DNA of 32,481 nt from Zipacnadum sp036504235 (lineage in GTDB: Bacteria > Armatimonadota > Zipacnadia > Zipacnadales > Zipacnadaceae): positions 1 to 32,481 of the forward strand of contig DASXVN010000009.1 in the NCBI GenBank assembly GCA_036504235.1, read 5' to 3'. This document shows, piece by piece, positions 20,756 to 28,823 of this stretch. Below the pieces are notes generated by a model. It did not search any database and had not been told where the DNA came from. It worked only from the letters and a program-made list of their open reading frames with translations. Position 1 is the stretch's first letter; every line of letters begins with the position of its first letter. A program made the translations under genes and the position numbers.

Positions 20756-22315
20756 ATGAAGTGGTCCCGGGCGTGTCGGAGCCTGCAGCCGTTGCTGGGA
20801 TTGGTCTTGGTCGTCGGAGTGGCCCACGGGGACGGGATGTTCGCCGGAGAATGGTTCGCCACCGGCCTGGCGGGGGCCATGGCCAGCCCCGCGCAGCGGG
20901 CCGCCGTGATTCGCCTTACCGGTGGCCGCGAGATGATGATCGTGCAGCCCACTTACCGCGGGCCGGGGCGGAACTTCGCCTGGATCGTGCCGGTGCCGGG
21001 ACTGCCCCCGACGGGCGATATACAAACGGTCTCGCCTCGCCTCCTGGACTACCTCCTGGAAGAGGTGGATCCGGTCATCGTGAAGCGGGTTCACGAGGTG
21101 TCGGAGCCGGAGCGCGGTCACCCCGGCTTCCGGCACACGCTGGCCGCGGGGAAGAAACCGCTCGCCGCGCCGGCTCAGGTTACCGTCCACGACCTGTTGG
21201 ACGTGGGCAAGTACCGCGTAGCTGTCTTGTCCGCGACGGGCGGAACTGTGCTGCAGCAGTGGCTGCGGCAGAACGGCTACGGCGTTCCCCAGGGCGCGGA
21301 CCAGGTGCTGGGGCAGTACGTCGGCCAGGGATGGTATTTCGTGGCCCTCAAGCTCCGGGCGCCGGACGCGGCTCCGGAAGTCATGACGGCGGATTTGGAG
21401 CCGCTGGCGCTCTGTTTCCCGGCCGCGAAGCTGGTCTACCCCCTGACCATCACGCGACTCTCCGCGGCGCCGATGCTCGCGTTGCGCCTGCTGGTGGTGG
21501 ACGATCAGCCGGTATCGTGCAGCGGGCTGCCCATGAAGGTACCCGAGCAAGTCAGCCTGCCGCCGGGCCAGACCTACGGCGAGTATCTGCGCGGGTTGAC
21601 GGCAAGCGGAGCCCTGGTGAGGGAAGGCGTGACACCCACCTTCGCGCGCGCGTTGGCGCATGACACACCGGGCTTGGCGCTGCTCGCCGCCGGTCGCGAC
21701 TGGAAGCACGGTTTCGTCAGCGGCTTCCGGGGCGTGTTGCCGCGGGAGGCCTTGCAGGATGTATACTTCACGCCGGACCCGGAGTGTCAGCCATACCTAA
21801 CCGAGGTGGACCAGGAGGCCTGGGCGCCCCTGCGTTTCTGGCTGCTGGAACTAGCGCCGGGGGCAGTCGTTTTGGCGTTGCTGCTGGTATGGCTGGCTCT
21901 GGCCATCCGGCGGAGGCGGAGGCGAACCGCCCACTGGGCCTGGTGGGTAGGAGCCGCCCTGCTCCTCGCCGGGCTGGGCTGGCGCTACTGGATTATTCCG
22001 ACTCGGTCGCAGTGTGCAAAGATTGCGGAGAACAACGCAACCCTCGTGGGGAGACAGCTTCAGGTGTTCATCATTGAGCACGGCTGCTTCCCGCGTGAGG
22101 CTGCGCAGTTGGAGAACCCCCGAGGCAGGGGCCAGGATGGGGCGGGCAACTCGGTGCCCCTCCAGGCAGAGGGCCAGGTTTCGTGGAAGACAAAGGTGCC
22201 TGTGGACCCCTTGACCGGCCGCACGGACACCTGGGTCATTGATCCCACGGCCCATGAGTTTGTGACCTCGCGGGCCTGGCAGGTGAGCATCCGGACCGTG
22301 CCGGTCCACCGCTAA
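20756..22315 (+). CDS. DUF2330 membrane protein with pilin-like C-terminal region
   Basis: A 519-aa exported protein. A signal peptide (about residues 1-25) is followed by a DUF2330 domain beginning DGMFAGEW and containing 'AVIRLTGGREMMIVQPTYRGPGRNFAWIVPVPGLP', the family hallmark. Two hydrophobic segments lie at about 366-385 and 396-413 with a RRRRRR stretch between them. After the last helix the tail 'NATLVGRQLQVFIIEHGCFPREAAQL...KVPVDPLTGRTDTWVIDP' looks like the globular part of a type II secretion pseudopilin. The ATG at 20756 follows GAGGGAGGG. Function of DUF2330 is not known. It is cotranscribed with comB, 31 bp downstream. Confidence 0.8.
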   Translation: MKWSRACRSLQPLLGLVLVVGVAHGDGMFAGEWFATGLAGAMASPAQRAAVIRLTGGREMMIVQPTYRGPGRNFAWIVPVPGLPPTGDIQTVSPRLLDYLLEEVDPVIVKRVHEVSEPERGHPGFRHTLAAGKKPLAAPAQVTVHDLLDVGKYRVAVLSATGGTVLQQWLRQNGYGVPQGADQVLGQYVGQGWYFVALKLRAPDAAPEVMTADLEPLALCFPAAKLVYPLTITRLSAAPMLALRLLVVDDQPVSCSGLPMKVPEQVSLPPGQTYGEYLRGLTASGALVREGVTPTFARALAHDTPGLALLAAGRDWKHGFVSGFRGVLPREALQDVYFTPDPECQPYLTEVDQEAWAPLRFWLLELAPGAVVLALLLVWLALAIRRRRRRTAHWAWWVGAALLLAGLGWRYWIIPTRSQCAKIAENNATLVGRQLQVFIIEHGCFPREAAQLENPRGRGQDGAGNSVPLQAEGQVSWKTKVPVDPLTGRTDTWVIDPTAHEFVTSRAWQVSIRTVPVHR

Positions 22316-22346
22316 GTGGGTACCGTCGAAGAGAGAGGCTCCAGCT

Positions 22347-23117
22347 ATGAAAGCATTAGTTCATTCCGGTCGGGTGGGCGCCGAGTGGGGCGCGCGCGAC
22401 GGGTTGGTTACGATTATTGTGGATGCGCTGCGGGCTAGCGCTACTATTCCCTCACTGCTGCAATACGGTGCGACTGAGGTGATGGTGGTCGAGCACGTGG
22501 CTCAGGCGCTCGCGGAGAAAGTCTGCCGGCCCGAGGCGGTCCTGGTCGGCGAGCGCGACTGCCTGCGGGTGGAGGGCTGCGACCTGGGTAATACCCCGCT
22601 GACCTGCACCTGCCCGCACCTGCCCGCGCCAGTCGTGTTTACCTCGTCGAATTGCTCCCGCTGCTGCGTGGCGGCCTGCGCGGCGCCACGGCTGTTTGTG
22701 GGCAGCGCGGTGAACGCTACGGCGGTCGCGCGGGCCGCCGGGGCCGCGGCGGAGGCGCTGGGGACGGACGTGCTGCTGGTGCCCGCCGGGGCGGTGGAGG
22801 ACGAGACCCGCTTCAATATGGAGGACCACCTCGCCGCCGGGGCGATTCTCCGCTGCCTGAGCGAGCTATTCCCCACGATCCGCGTGGGCAACGACGGCGC
22901 GCGGGCCGCGCAGGCGCTGTTCGGCCGAGTCGGCTTCCAGCATCTGCCCGAGGCCTTCACCCGCACCGATCACGGCCGGCGGCTGGTCGCGTTAGGCCTG
23001 GAAGCGGACGCCCGCTGGGCGGCGCAACGCGATGTATATGACGTCGCGCCGACGCTCTGCGAGACGAGGACGCTGGTGGACGGAGGCGTGGGAGCGGTGC
23101 TGACGACGGAGGAGTAA
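22347..23117 (+). CDS. ComB-like 2-phosphosulfolactate phosphatase
   Basis: A 256-aa homolog of ComB, which removes phosphate from 2-phosphosulfolactate in coenzyme M synthesis; bacterial homologs without coenzyme M are common and of unknown role. Matching segments include 'TIIVDALRASATIPSLLQYGATEVMVVE', 'AVLVGERDCLRVEGCDLGNTPL' and 'VPAGAVEDETRFNMEDHLAAGAI'. An unusual stretch of cysteines (CTCPHLPAPVVFTSSNCSRCC) replaces the usual TTNGT motif. The ATG at 22347 has AGAGAGG upstream. Function in this organism is uncertain. Confidence 0.78.
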   Translation: MKALVHSGRVGAEWGARDGLVTIIVDALRASATIPSLLQYGATEVMVVEHVAQALAEKVCRPEAVLVGERDCLRVEGCDLGNTPLTCTCPHLPAPVVFTSSNCSRCCVAACAAPRLFVGSAVNATAVARAAGAAAEALGTDVLLVPAGAVEDETRFNMEDHLAAGAILRCLSELFPTIRVGNDGARAAQALFGRVGFQHLPEAFTRTDHGRRLVALGLEADARWAAQRDVYDVAPTLCETRTLVDGGVGAVLTTEE

Positions 23118-23184
23118 GGCAAGCGCCCAGCCGGCCTCACCCCCGGCCCCTCTCCCGCGGCAGACCTTGGGAGAGGGGGGGGAA
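23118..23184. repeat. CCCTCTCCC/GGGAGAGGG hairpin at end of comB
   Basis: The sequence CCCCTCTCCCGCGGCAGACCTTGGGAG-type palindrome lies right after the comB stop and precedes the 88-bp array. It is a dispersed repeat of the same class as the ones at 7213 and 12940. Confidence 0.5.
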
Positions 23185-23535
23185 CGGCAAAGGCTAACGG
23201 CGCGAGATGCCAGCGAGGTAATTCCCCCTCCCTTTAGGGAGGGGGCCAGGGGGTAGGGCCGTTGGGGAGTGACGGCAACGGTTAACGGCGCGAGATGCCA
23301 GCCAGTTAATCCCCCCTCCCTTTAGGGAGGGGGCCAGGGGGTAGGGCCGTTGGGCAGCGCCGGCAAAGGCTAGCGGCGCGAGATGCCAGCGAGGTAATCC
23401 CCCCTCCCTTTAGGGAGGGGGCCAGGGGGTAGGGCCGTTGGGGAGTGACGGCAAAGGCTAACGGCGCGAGATGCCAGCCAGTTAATTCCCCCTCCCTTTA
23501 GGGAGGGGCCAGGGGGTAGGGCCGTTGGGCAGCGC
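23185..23535. repeat. Four tandem 88-bp repeats with ABAB higher-order structure
   Basis: Units begin at 23185, 23273, 23361 and 23449 (periods 88, 88, 88; the last is 87). Each contains a palindrome CCCCTCCC-TTTA-GGGAGGGG. Units 1 and 3 share GCCAGCGAGGTAA and end GTTGGGGAGTGA, while units 2 and 4 share GCCAGCCAGTTAA and end GTTGGGCAGCGC, so a 176-bp dimer was duplicated. A single related unit lies at about 28680-28730. No gene, and no unique spacers as in CRISPR. Confidence 0.9.
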
Positions 23536-23544
23536 CGGCCCCTC

Positions 23545-24312
23545 CTACCCCTTCTTGATCCCCAACGCGCGGCAGTGGAAGGCCAGGGAGTCCTGGATGT
23601 GCTCGTCCCAGTATTGCCAGCAATGCACCCCGGGGAACTCCTGGTAGACGTGCGGCAGGCCTAGCTGCTCCAGGTGCGCATGCAGGTCGCGATTGCCCGG
23701 CAGCAGGAAGTCCTCGGTGCCGCAGTCAAAGTACAGCGCCGGGTGTTTCCCCGGCGTCAGCGCCTCGGCCAGCGCGAAGGGGTCGTTCGCCTGCCGCTGC
23801 GGGTTATTCTTCGCGGTGGAGCCCAGGATGCGCTTGGACTCGGCCAGCATGCCCATGCGGTCGGGGCGGTACCGCCCAAAATCCATGCCGCCGGAGTGCG
23901 CGCCCACCGAGGTGAACAGCTCCGGGTACTTCAGGCCGAGCTTCATCGCCCCGCCGCCGCCCATGGACAGCCCCCCGACGCAGCGCGCCTTGCCGGTGCG
24001 CCGGACGTTGAAGTTCGCCTCCACCAGCCCCCGGATTTCCTCCATCAGGTAGCGCTCGAAGGGCTTGCCGTGGACCTCGTCGCAGTAGAAGCTGTGCTCG
24101 CAGTCGGGCATGATCACCACCAGGGGCAGACCCGCCACGTACTCCACCAGCCGCGTATTCATCAGCCAACCCGTGTGATCGTCGGAGTAGCCATGCAGCA
24201 GGTAGAAAACGGGATAGGGCCCGCGCCCGGCGCCGGGGTCGGGCAGGATGAAGTTGAGCGACTTGGACCGCCCGATCGTGCTGCTGCGAAAGGTGAGCGT
24301 GCCGAAACTCAT
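23545..24312 (-). CDS. Esterase of the S-formylglutathione hydrolase/esterase D type
   Basis: A 255-aa alpha/beta hydrolase without signal peptide. The nucleophile elbow GLSMGG places Ser at ~116; the oxyanion segment 'FYLLHGYSDDHTGW' precedes it; the acid (FDCGTEDFLL, ~204) and His (GVHCWQYW, ~232) complete the triad. This order matches the esterase D/tributyrin esterase family. The start at 24312 follows GGGAGG. It is divergently transcribed from the giant glycosidase-like gene 127 bp away, which hints at joint action on acylated sugars or polysaccharides, by inference. Confidence 0.85.
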   Translation of the reverse strand: MSFGTLTFRSSTIGRSKSLNFILPDPGAGRGPYPVFYLLHGYSDDHTGWLMNTRLVEYVAGLPLVVIMPDCEHSFYCDEVHGKPFERYLMEEIRGLVEANFNVRRTGKARCVGGLSMGGGGAMKLGLKYPELFTSVGAHSGGMDFGRYRPDRMGMLAESKRILGSTAKNNPQRQANDPFALAEALTPGKHPALYFDCGTEDFLLPGNRDLHAHLEQLGLPHVYQEFPGVHCWQYWDEHIQDSLAFHCRALGIKKG

Positions 24313-27057
24313 AGGAAGCCTCCCCGAAGGAATGAAGTTGCGGGTAGATTCGCGCCCGGCGAGGCGGAGACCTCGCGGGAAGGACTCCGCCCCCGCCGAG
24401 GCGCACTACCGAACAGTAATACCTTCGGGAGGTGCACGCATGAACCTGCGACTGACTCTACTCCTCGCCGGGCTGCTGCTAGTCGGCGCCGGAACCCTGT
24501 CCCCAGCCGCCACGCCCGAAGAACGCACCGTAACCCTCAACTGGCGCTCCAACCTGGGCGACCATGCGTGGGTGGAGCGGGGCTACTTAGCTTTGCGGCA
24601 CAGCTTTGCGCTGAATGGGAACGCGCTGTGGCTAAGTGCACGTCAGGCGTCAGCGGCGGAATACCACCACGCGGTCTTCACAGGAGGATTGGGGCCGGAC
24701 GCTTTCGCCGGTTCGCCCAAGCGCCTGGAGTTCTTCCTCGAGGTGACCAAGCCGGGTAAGTACTACGTGTGGTACCGGTTGCGCGTCAAGCAGGCCGGAA
24801 TCATCCGGCATCTGGAGGGCGTGGACTCCTCCGCGGGCGCGCCGATCTCCTGGGTGGACTTGGAGGTCAAGGAGGCCAACGCGTGGACCTGGCTGCGGCG
24901 CGAGGGGCAGGTAGAGTTCAAGGCGGGGCTGCACGAGTTGCAGATGGACTCGTGGACGGACGGCGTGGACGTGAGCCGGATAGTCCTGGTTAGCGACGAG
25001 AAGTGGAGTCCGCCCGCGGGAGAGGCGCTGCCGGAGCCGGCGGCGGCGATTCCCTGGACGGAGGGCACCGGCTATAGCGGCGAAGTGCAGCCCTCCACGG
25101 TCCTCAAATGGGGGCGCCTGACCTACCAGAGCGACCGCCTCGCCAAGCTCATGCTCTCCTACTCGACTGACGCCGGCAAGACCTGGACGCCTGTCCCCGA
25201 GGGCGGGGACCTCAGCGCCATCCCCGTCAAATCCGAGGGAACTGACCGCCTTCGCTTCCGAGCCAGCTTGACGCAGCCGGAAGGCGCCTTTGTCTACATC
25301 GGCCCCCTCACCCTCACCTACACCGGCGACCGGGACGACCTCTTCTCCCTCGCCGACGCCACGGGGCGGTACTTCTTTGCTCGGCAGACCGGGGCGTTGT
25401 GCGGGATTCAGAATGTCGTCACCAAGACCTGGCTCACGCCCGAGCGCAAGCCCCAGCCGATCTTCGCGGTGCGCCTGCGGCCGGTCGCGGGCGCTCCCGA
25501 GAAGGACTGGGAGACCGTCACCTCGCTGGACGCCAAGTGCCTCTCCGCGACGCCCAGCGGGACCTCCGCCAAGTTCGTCTACGAGATCGCGCGGCCCGGC
25601 GGCGTCGCCACGGTGGCCCTGCGCGCCGCCTTCACCGGCCCCGGGGAGCTAACCTGGACGGCCTGGGTGAAGAACAATATGGGGGACTTCGACGTGGTGG
25701 ACCTGACCTACCCCCTCGCTTACGGGGTGAAGGCGAGCGCCAGCGCGGCGGACGATACCCTGCTCATCAACGGGAATTACCTGGTCAAGACCCCGGCCAA
25801 TTTTGGGCGGTTCCTATACTACTGGCCCACCGGGACCGCGCCCTTGATGGACATCTTCAATGACCGCGAGGGCCTGGCGATGGTGGCGCATGACGACACT
25901 TTGCGCTCCACCGGGCTCTCCGCGCGGGGTCTGGATCGCGAGGCGGTGGAACTGTCGCTGATCAAGGTGGTGCGGGTCAGGGGCGGGGACGCTTTCGCCG
26001 GGCCGCCGCACCTGCTGCGCGTCCACCAGGGCGACTGGCATCAGACCGGCCTGGTCGAATGGGAGTGGCTGGCCCAGCATCGGCCCAGCGCCACGCCGCC
26101 GCTGTGGCTGGCCGAGTGCGACGGCTGGGTGCCCACGGGCTGGCCCGCGGGCTGGTGGACCAACATGGGCGTGTTCGCCGACAAAATGCAGGCGGAGAAC
26201 GGTTTCGGCTGGGTGCAATACTGGAACTTCCAGGTGCCCGGCACGACCTGGACGATCCCTCACCCCAACCCGATCAACGGCTCGGAGGCGGAGCTACGCT
26301 GGGGGATTGACCAGCAGCACCGGCGCGGGATGCGCACAACTTTCTACATCCAGGGGCTGCTCTACGACCCGCAGGGCGACGGCGCCTCGCCCGACGACCC
26401 GATCGGCTCCCTGCACCGGCGCGACCTGTGGCCGGGGTGGGAGTTGCCCGGCGCGGGGTTTGCGAGCCGCTTCGCCCGGCGCAACGCCGACGGCGAGATG
26501 CACGAGTGGTCGCCGACCGAGCGGGAGATGTGCTACGCCAGCACCGGCTTTGCGGAGTACAAGCGCCAATGGGGCGTGGACCGCTTCCTGAAGCGGCTGG
26601 GTGCGGACGGCCTCTACTGGGACTCGCTCAGCTACGGCGCGACCTGCTGGGCGACCGACCACGGGCACGGCGACGATCCCGGCCAGTGGGGCAGCGGCGC
26701 GCAGGCCAACCACGCGCTGATCGTCCAGCAGGCGCGGGCGCTGAACCCGACCTCCGTCACCGCCGCCGAAGGCCCGCCGCTGGGCAGCCTGGGCGGGGTG
26801 GTGGACGTGCACCTCGACAACGCGCCCAACCTGGAGGTGGTGCGGTTCCTGTTCCCCAAGATGCTGGTGTACCTGGGCAGCGCCGACGGGGCCGACCCGA
26901 CCCGGCGCAAGGCCTTCCTGTACGGCTGCCGCTTTGACGGCCTCGGGGCCGACGCCGACCAGCAAGCCCTGCTGCGCATCCGGCGGCTGACCAAACAGTA
27001 CCTCTACCCGGCCACGCCCATGGACACGATGGGCCTGGGGATCGGCTACCCTCCCGG

Positions 27058-27153
27058 TGACCCCCCCCCTCCCAGTGGCACCGGCGTCTCGCCGGTGTCG
27101 GGTAGCGCCGGCGTCTCGCCTCCTCTCGGTGGCACCGGCGTCTCGCCGGTGCA
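27058..27153 (+). repeat. Intergenic repeat family translated inside the glycosidase-like gene
   Basis: Two and a half copies of the GGTGGCACCGGC/GCCGGTGC repeat (27075-27100, 27101-27120, 27127-27153) sit in frame and encode GTGVSPV, AGVSP and GTGVSPVQ peptides. A C9 run lies just before. They fall between the catalytic barrel and the following beta-sandwich region, a place where a linker insertion would be tolerated. Confidence 0.8.
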
Positions 27154-27927
27154 AGCCCGCTGGTTCCTCTGCGATCCGACGCGCACCAAGGGCGCGGTGG
27201 TGACCATCCTCAACGAGGAAAAGCGCGGCGGCGTGAAGCTCTCCCTTCCCACCGACCAGACCGGCCCGATCCGGACGGCTTGGGTAGTCGACAGCAACGG
27301 CGCCGACGGCCCCCTCGCTGGCGAGTCGGTAGACGGCGGCAAAGCCTACGAGTTCTACGTCCCGCCCGCTGCCGCCTCGACGGTGCTCCTCCTGGGACCG
27401 GGGGCCGAGCCGCGGGTGACCGTGACGAACGAGCCGCTGATCGCGCAAGGCGGCGAAGCCCAGGTGACCGTGAAAGTGGAGAGCCTCACCGGCGAGCGGG
27501 TGCGGGGGACCATTGGCGGAATTATCACTCCGATCATGCAGCCCGTCGAGGTCTGGACGAAGGCCACCTTTGACTGCACCGGCGCGGGCGAGCGCGGCCA
27601 GACGTTTACGCTCATCGCCCGAGCCGATGGCCCCCGTCTCGGGCTGTTCGACCGATTCCTCAGCGTGGCGGTTAACGGTGGTCCGCTCATCTACAAGCTC
27701 GCCACCTTCTACGTCGAGCCGCCGGTCCGCGTGACGCCGGTCTGGGCCAAGCCGGACCTGCTGAGGATCACCGTGGAGAACCGGTCCCTGGCCCAGCAGG
27801 GCGGCGCCTTCAGTTTCAAGCCCACCGGCGGGGTGCGCTTTGAGCTCGCTACACCGGCCTCCTGGAACTACAGCCTCGCGCCCGGCGCGAAAACCGTCCT
27901 CTCGGTGCCCCTGGTTGGCGGCTACGC

Positions 27928-28033
27928 CTGCCAGACGCCCTGGGCGGTCGAGGGGAGCCTGCAGGTCGGCGGGATGGCGGCTGCCAGACGCCCTGGGCGG
28001 TCGAGGGGAGCCTGCAGGTCGGCGGGATGGCGG
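27928..28033 (+). repeat. Exact 53-bp tandem duplication causing a frameshift
   Basis: Positions 27928-27980 are repeated exactly at 27981-28033. 53 is not a multiple of three, so the coding frame is lost at this point and the true C-terminal reading continues only in another frame. Confidence 0.92.
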
Positions 28034-28614
28034 CGACACTCCGCTTGGGGGACACCAAGTGGTCCGGCGGGCAGACTTATCCCCTCTACACGCCCTTCCG
28101 GCCGGCGATTCTCAACGGCTCGCTGGAGTTGCACCACTGGCGGGCGGAGTTGCCGGATTGGTGGTGGGGGACCTATGGGGACCGCTCCCCGAAGCTCCTG
28201 GGGACCGGGGAATACGGGCTAGACGATACCCAGGCCGCCGACGGGAAGTACTCGCTGCGGGTGGTCGGCCAGGCCGACGAGTGGCGGGCCGCCTTCCTGG
28301 ACCTCGTGCTGGAGCCGGGGCGAACGTACCGCTTCCATGCGAAGCTGCGGCGCACCGCCCATGCGCCCGGCATCTCCGCCTCGATCTACGAGGGCCGGCG
28401 CCTCCCCGACGGCAAGTCGGACAGCGTCTCGCACCAGATCGGCCGGCAGACCACCGGCCCGCTCAACGAGTGGCAGGAGTTCGAGACGGTCTTCACCGCG
28501 CTACCCCCGGGCGAGCAGGCAGGGGCGCGGTTATACCTCTACAACGTCAACAGCCCGGCGACCGTCTGGTTCGACGACCTGCGGCTGGTGCCGGAGGAGG
28601 CGCCTTTGCCGTAG

Positions 28615-28749
28615 CTTCAGCGAAGGCGTGTGAGGTTAGACCGATCTCCCGCCCCCACCCCCAGCCTCAACCTCTCCTTTAACTCCCCCTCCCTTCAGGG
28701 AGGGGGCAGGGGGGTAGGGCCGTTCGCCGTTTGCCGTTCCCCCCTCGCG
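28615..28749. repeat. Repeat-containing gap before the TPR operon
   Basis: Contains a single unit related to the 88-bp array, with CCCCCTCCC-TTCA-GGGAGGGGG near 28684-28706 followed by GGGTAGGGCCGTT. No gene seen. The promoter for the next operon begins at 28750. Confidence 0.65.
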
Positions 28750-28778
28750 TTGACAAACCCCTCCCCCTTACCTATAAT
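28750..28778 (+). promoter_or_regulatory. Perfect consensus sigma-70 promoter
   Basis: TTGACA (28750-28755), a 17-bp spacer, and TATAAT (28773-28778), all exactly at consensus. The expected transcript start is near 28785, 39 bp before the TPR gene start. Confidence 0.9.
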
Positions 28779-28823
28779 GCTGGCGGCGCAGTGCCTGAAC
28801 TCGTGGAGAGGGGGATCTGCCTG

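Larger units (their letters stand above)
24440..28614 (+). pseudogene. Very large secreted DUF6259-type glycosidase-like protein, broken by a 53-bp duplication
   Basis: The ATG at 24440 follows GGGAGG and opens a signal peptide (LTLLLAGLLLVGAGTLSPAA). Next come a carbohydrate-binding-like N-terminal region, a beta-sandwich region with 'FFARQTGALCGIQNV', a barrel region with 'LWLAECDGWVP', 'RTTFYIQG', 'GLYWDSLSYG' and 'AAEGPPLGS', then beta-sandwich parts and a CBM-like end ('NGSLELHHW...VWFDDLRLVPE'). An exact 53-bp tandem duplication (27928-27980 and 27981-28033) shifts the frame: the first frame runs to 28222, and the normal C-terminus is in another frame from 28027 to 28614. Removing one copy restores a 1373-aa protein. 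A repeat-derived peptide (about 27075-27153) is also translated in frame. The likely substrate is plant or microbial polysaccharide. Confidence 0.75.

Noticed and set aside
20612..21709. Long upstream extension of the PAP2-like frame
   Set aside because: It is antisense to the DUF2330 gene and has no domain or start signal; only the last 209 codons look like a membrane protein.
23185..23535. CRISPR array
   Set aside because: The units are contiguous 88-bp repeats with no unique spacers, and there are no cas genes.
24248..24439. Extension of the glycosidase-like protein to an ATG at 24248
   Set aside because: It would overlap the divergent esterase gene and put 64 residues before a clear signal peptide; the ATG at 24440 has a ribosome site.
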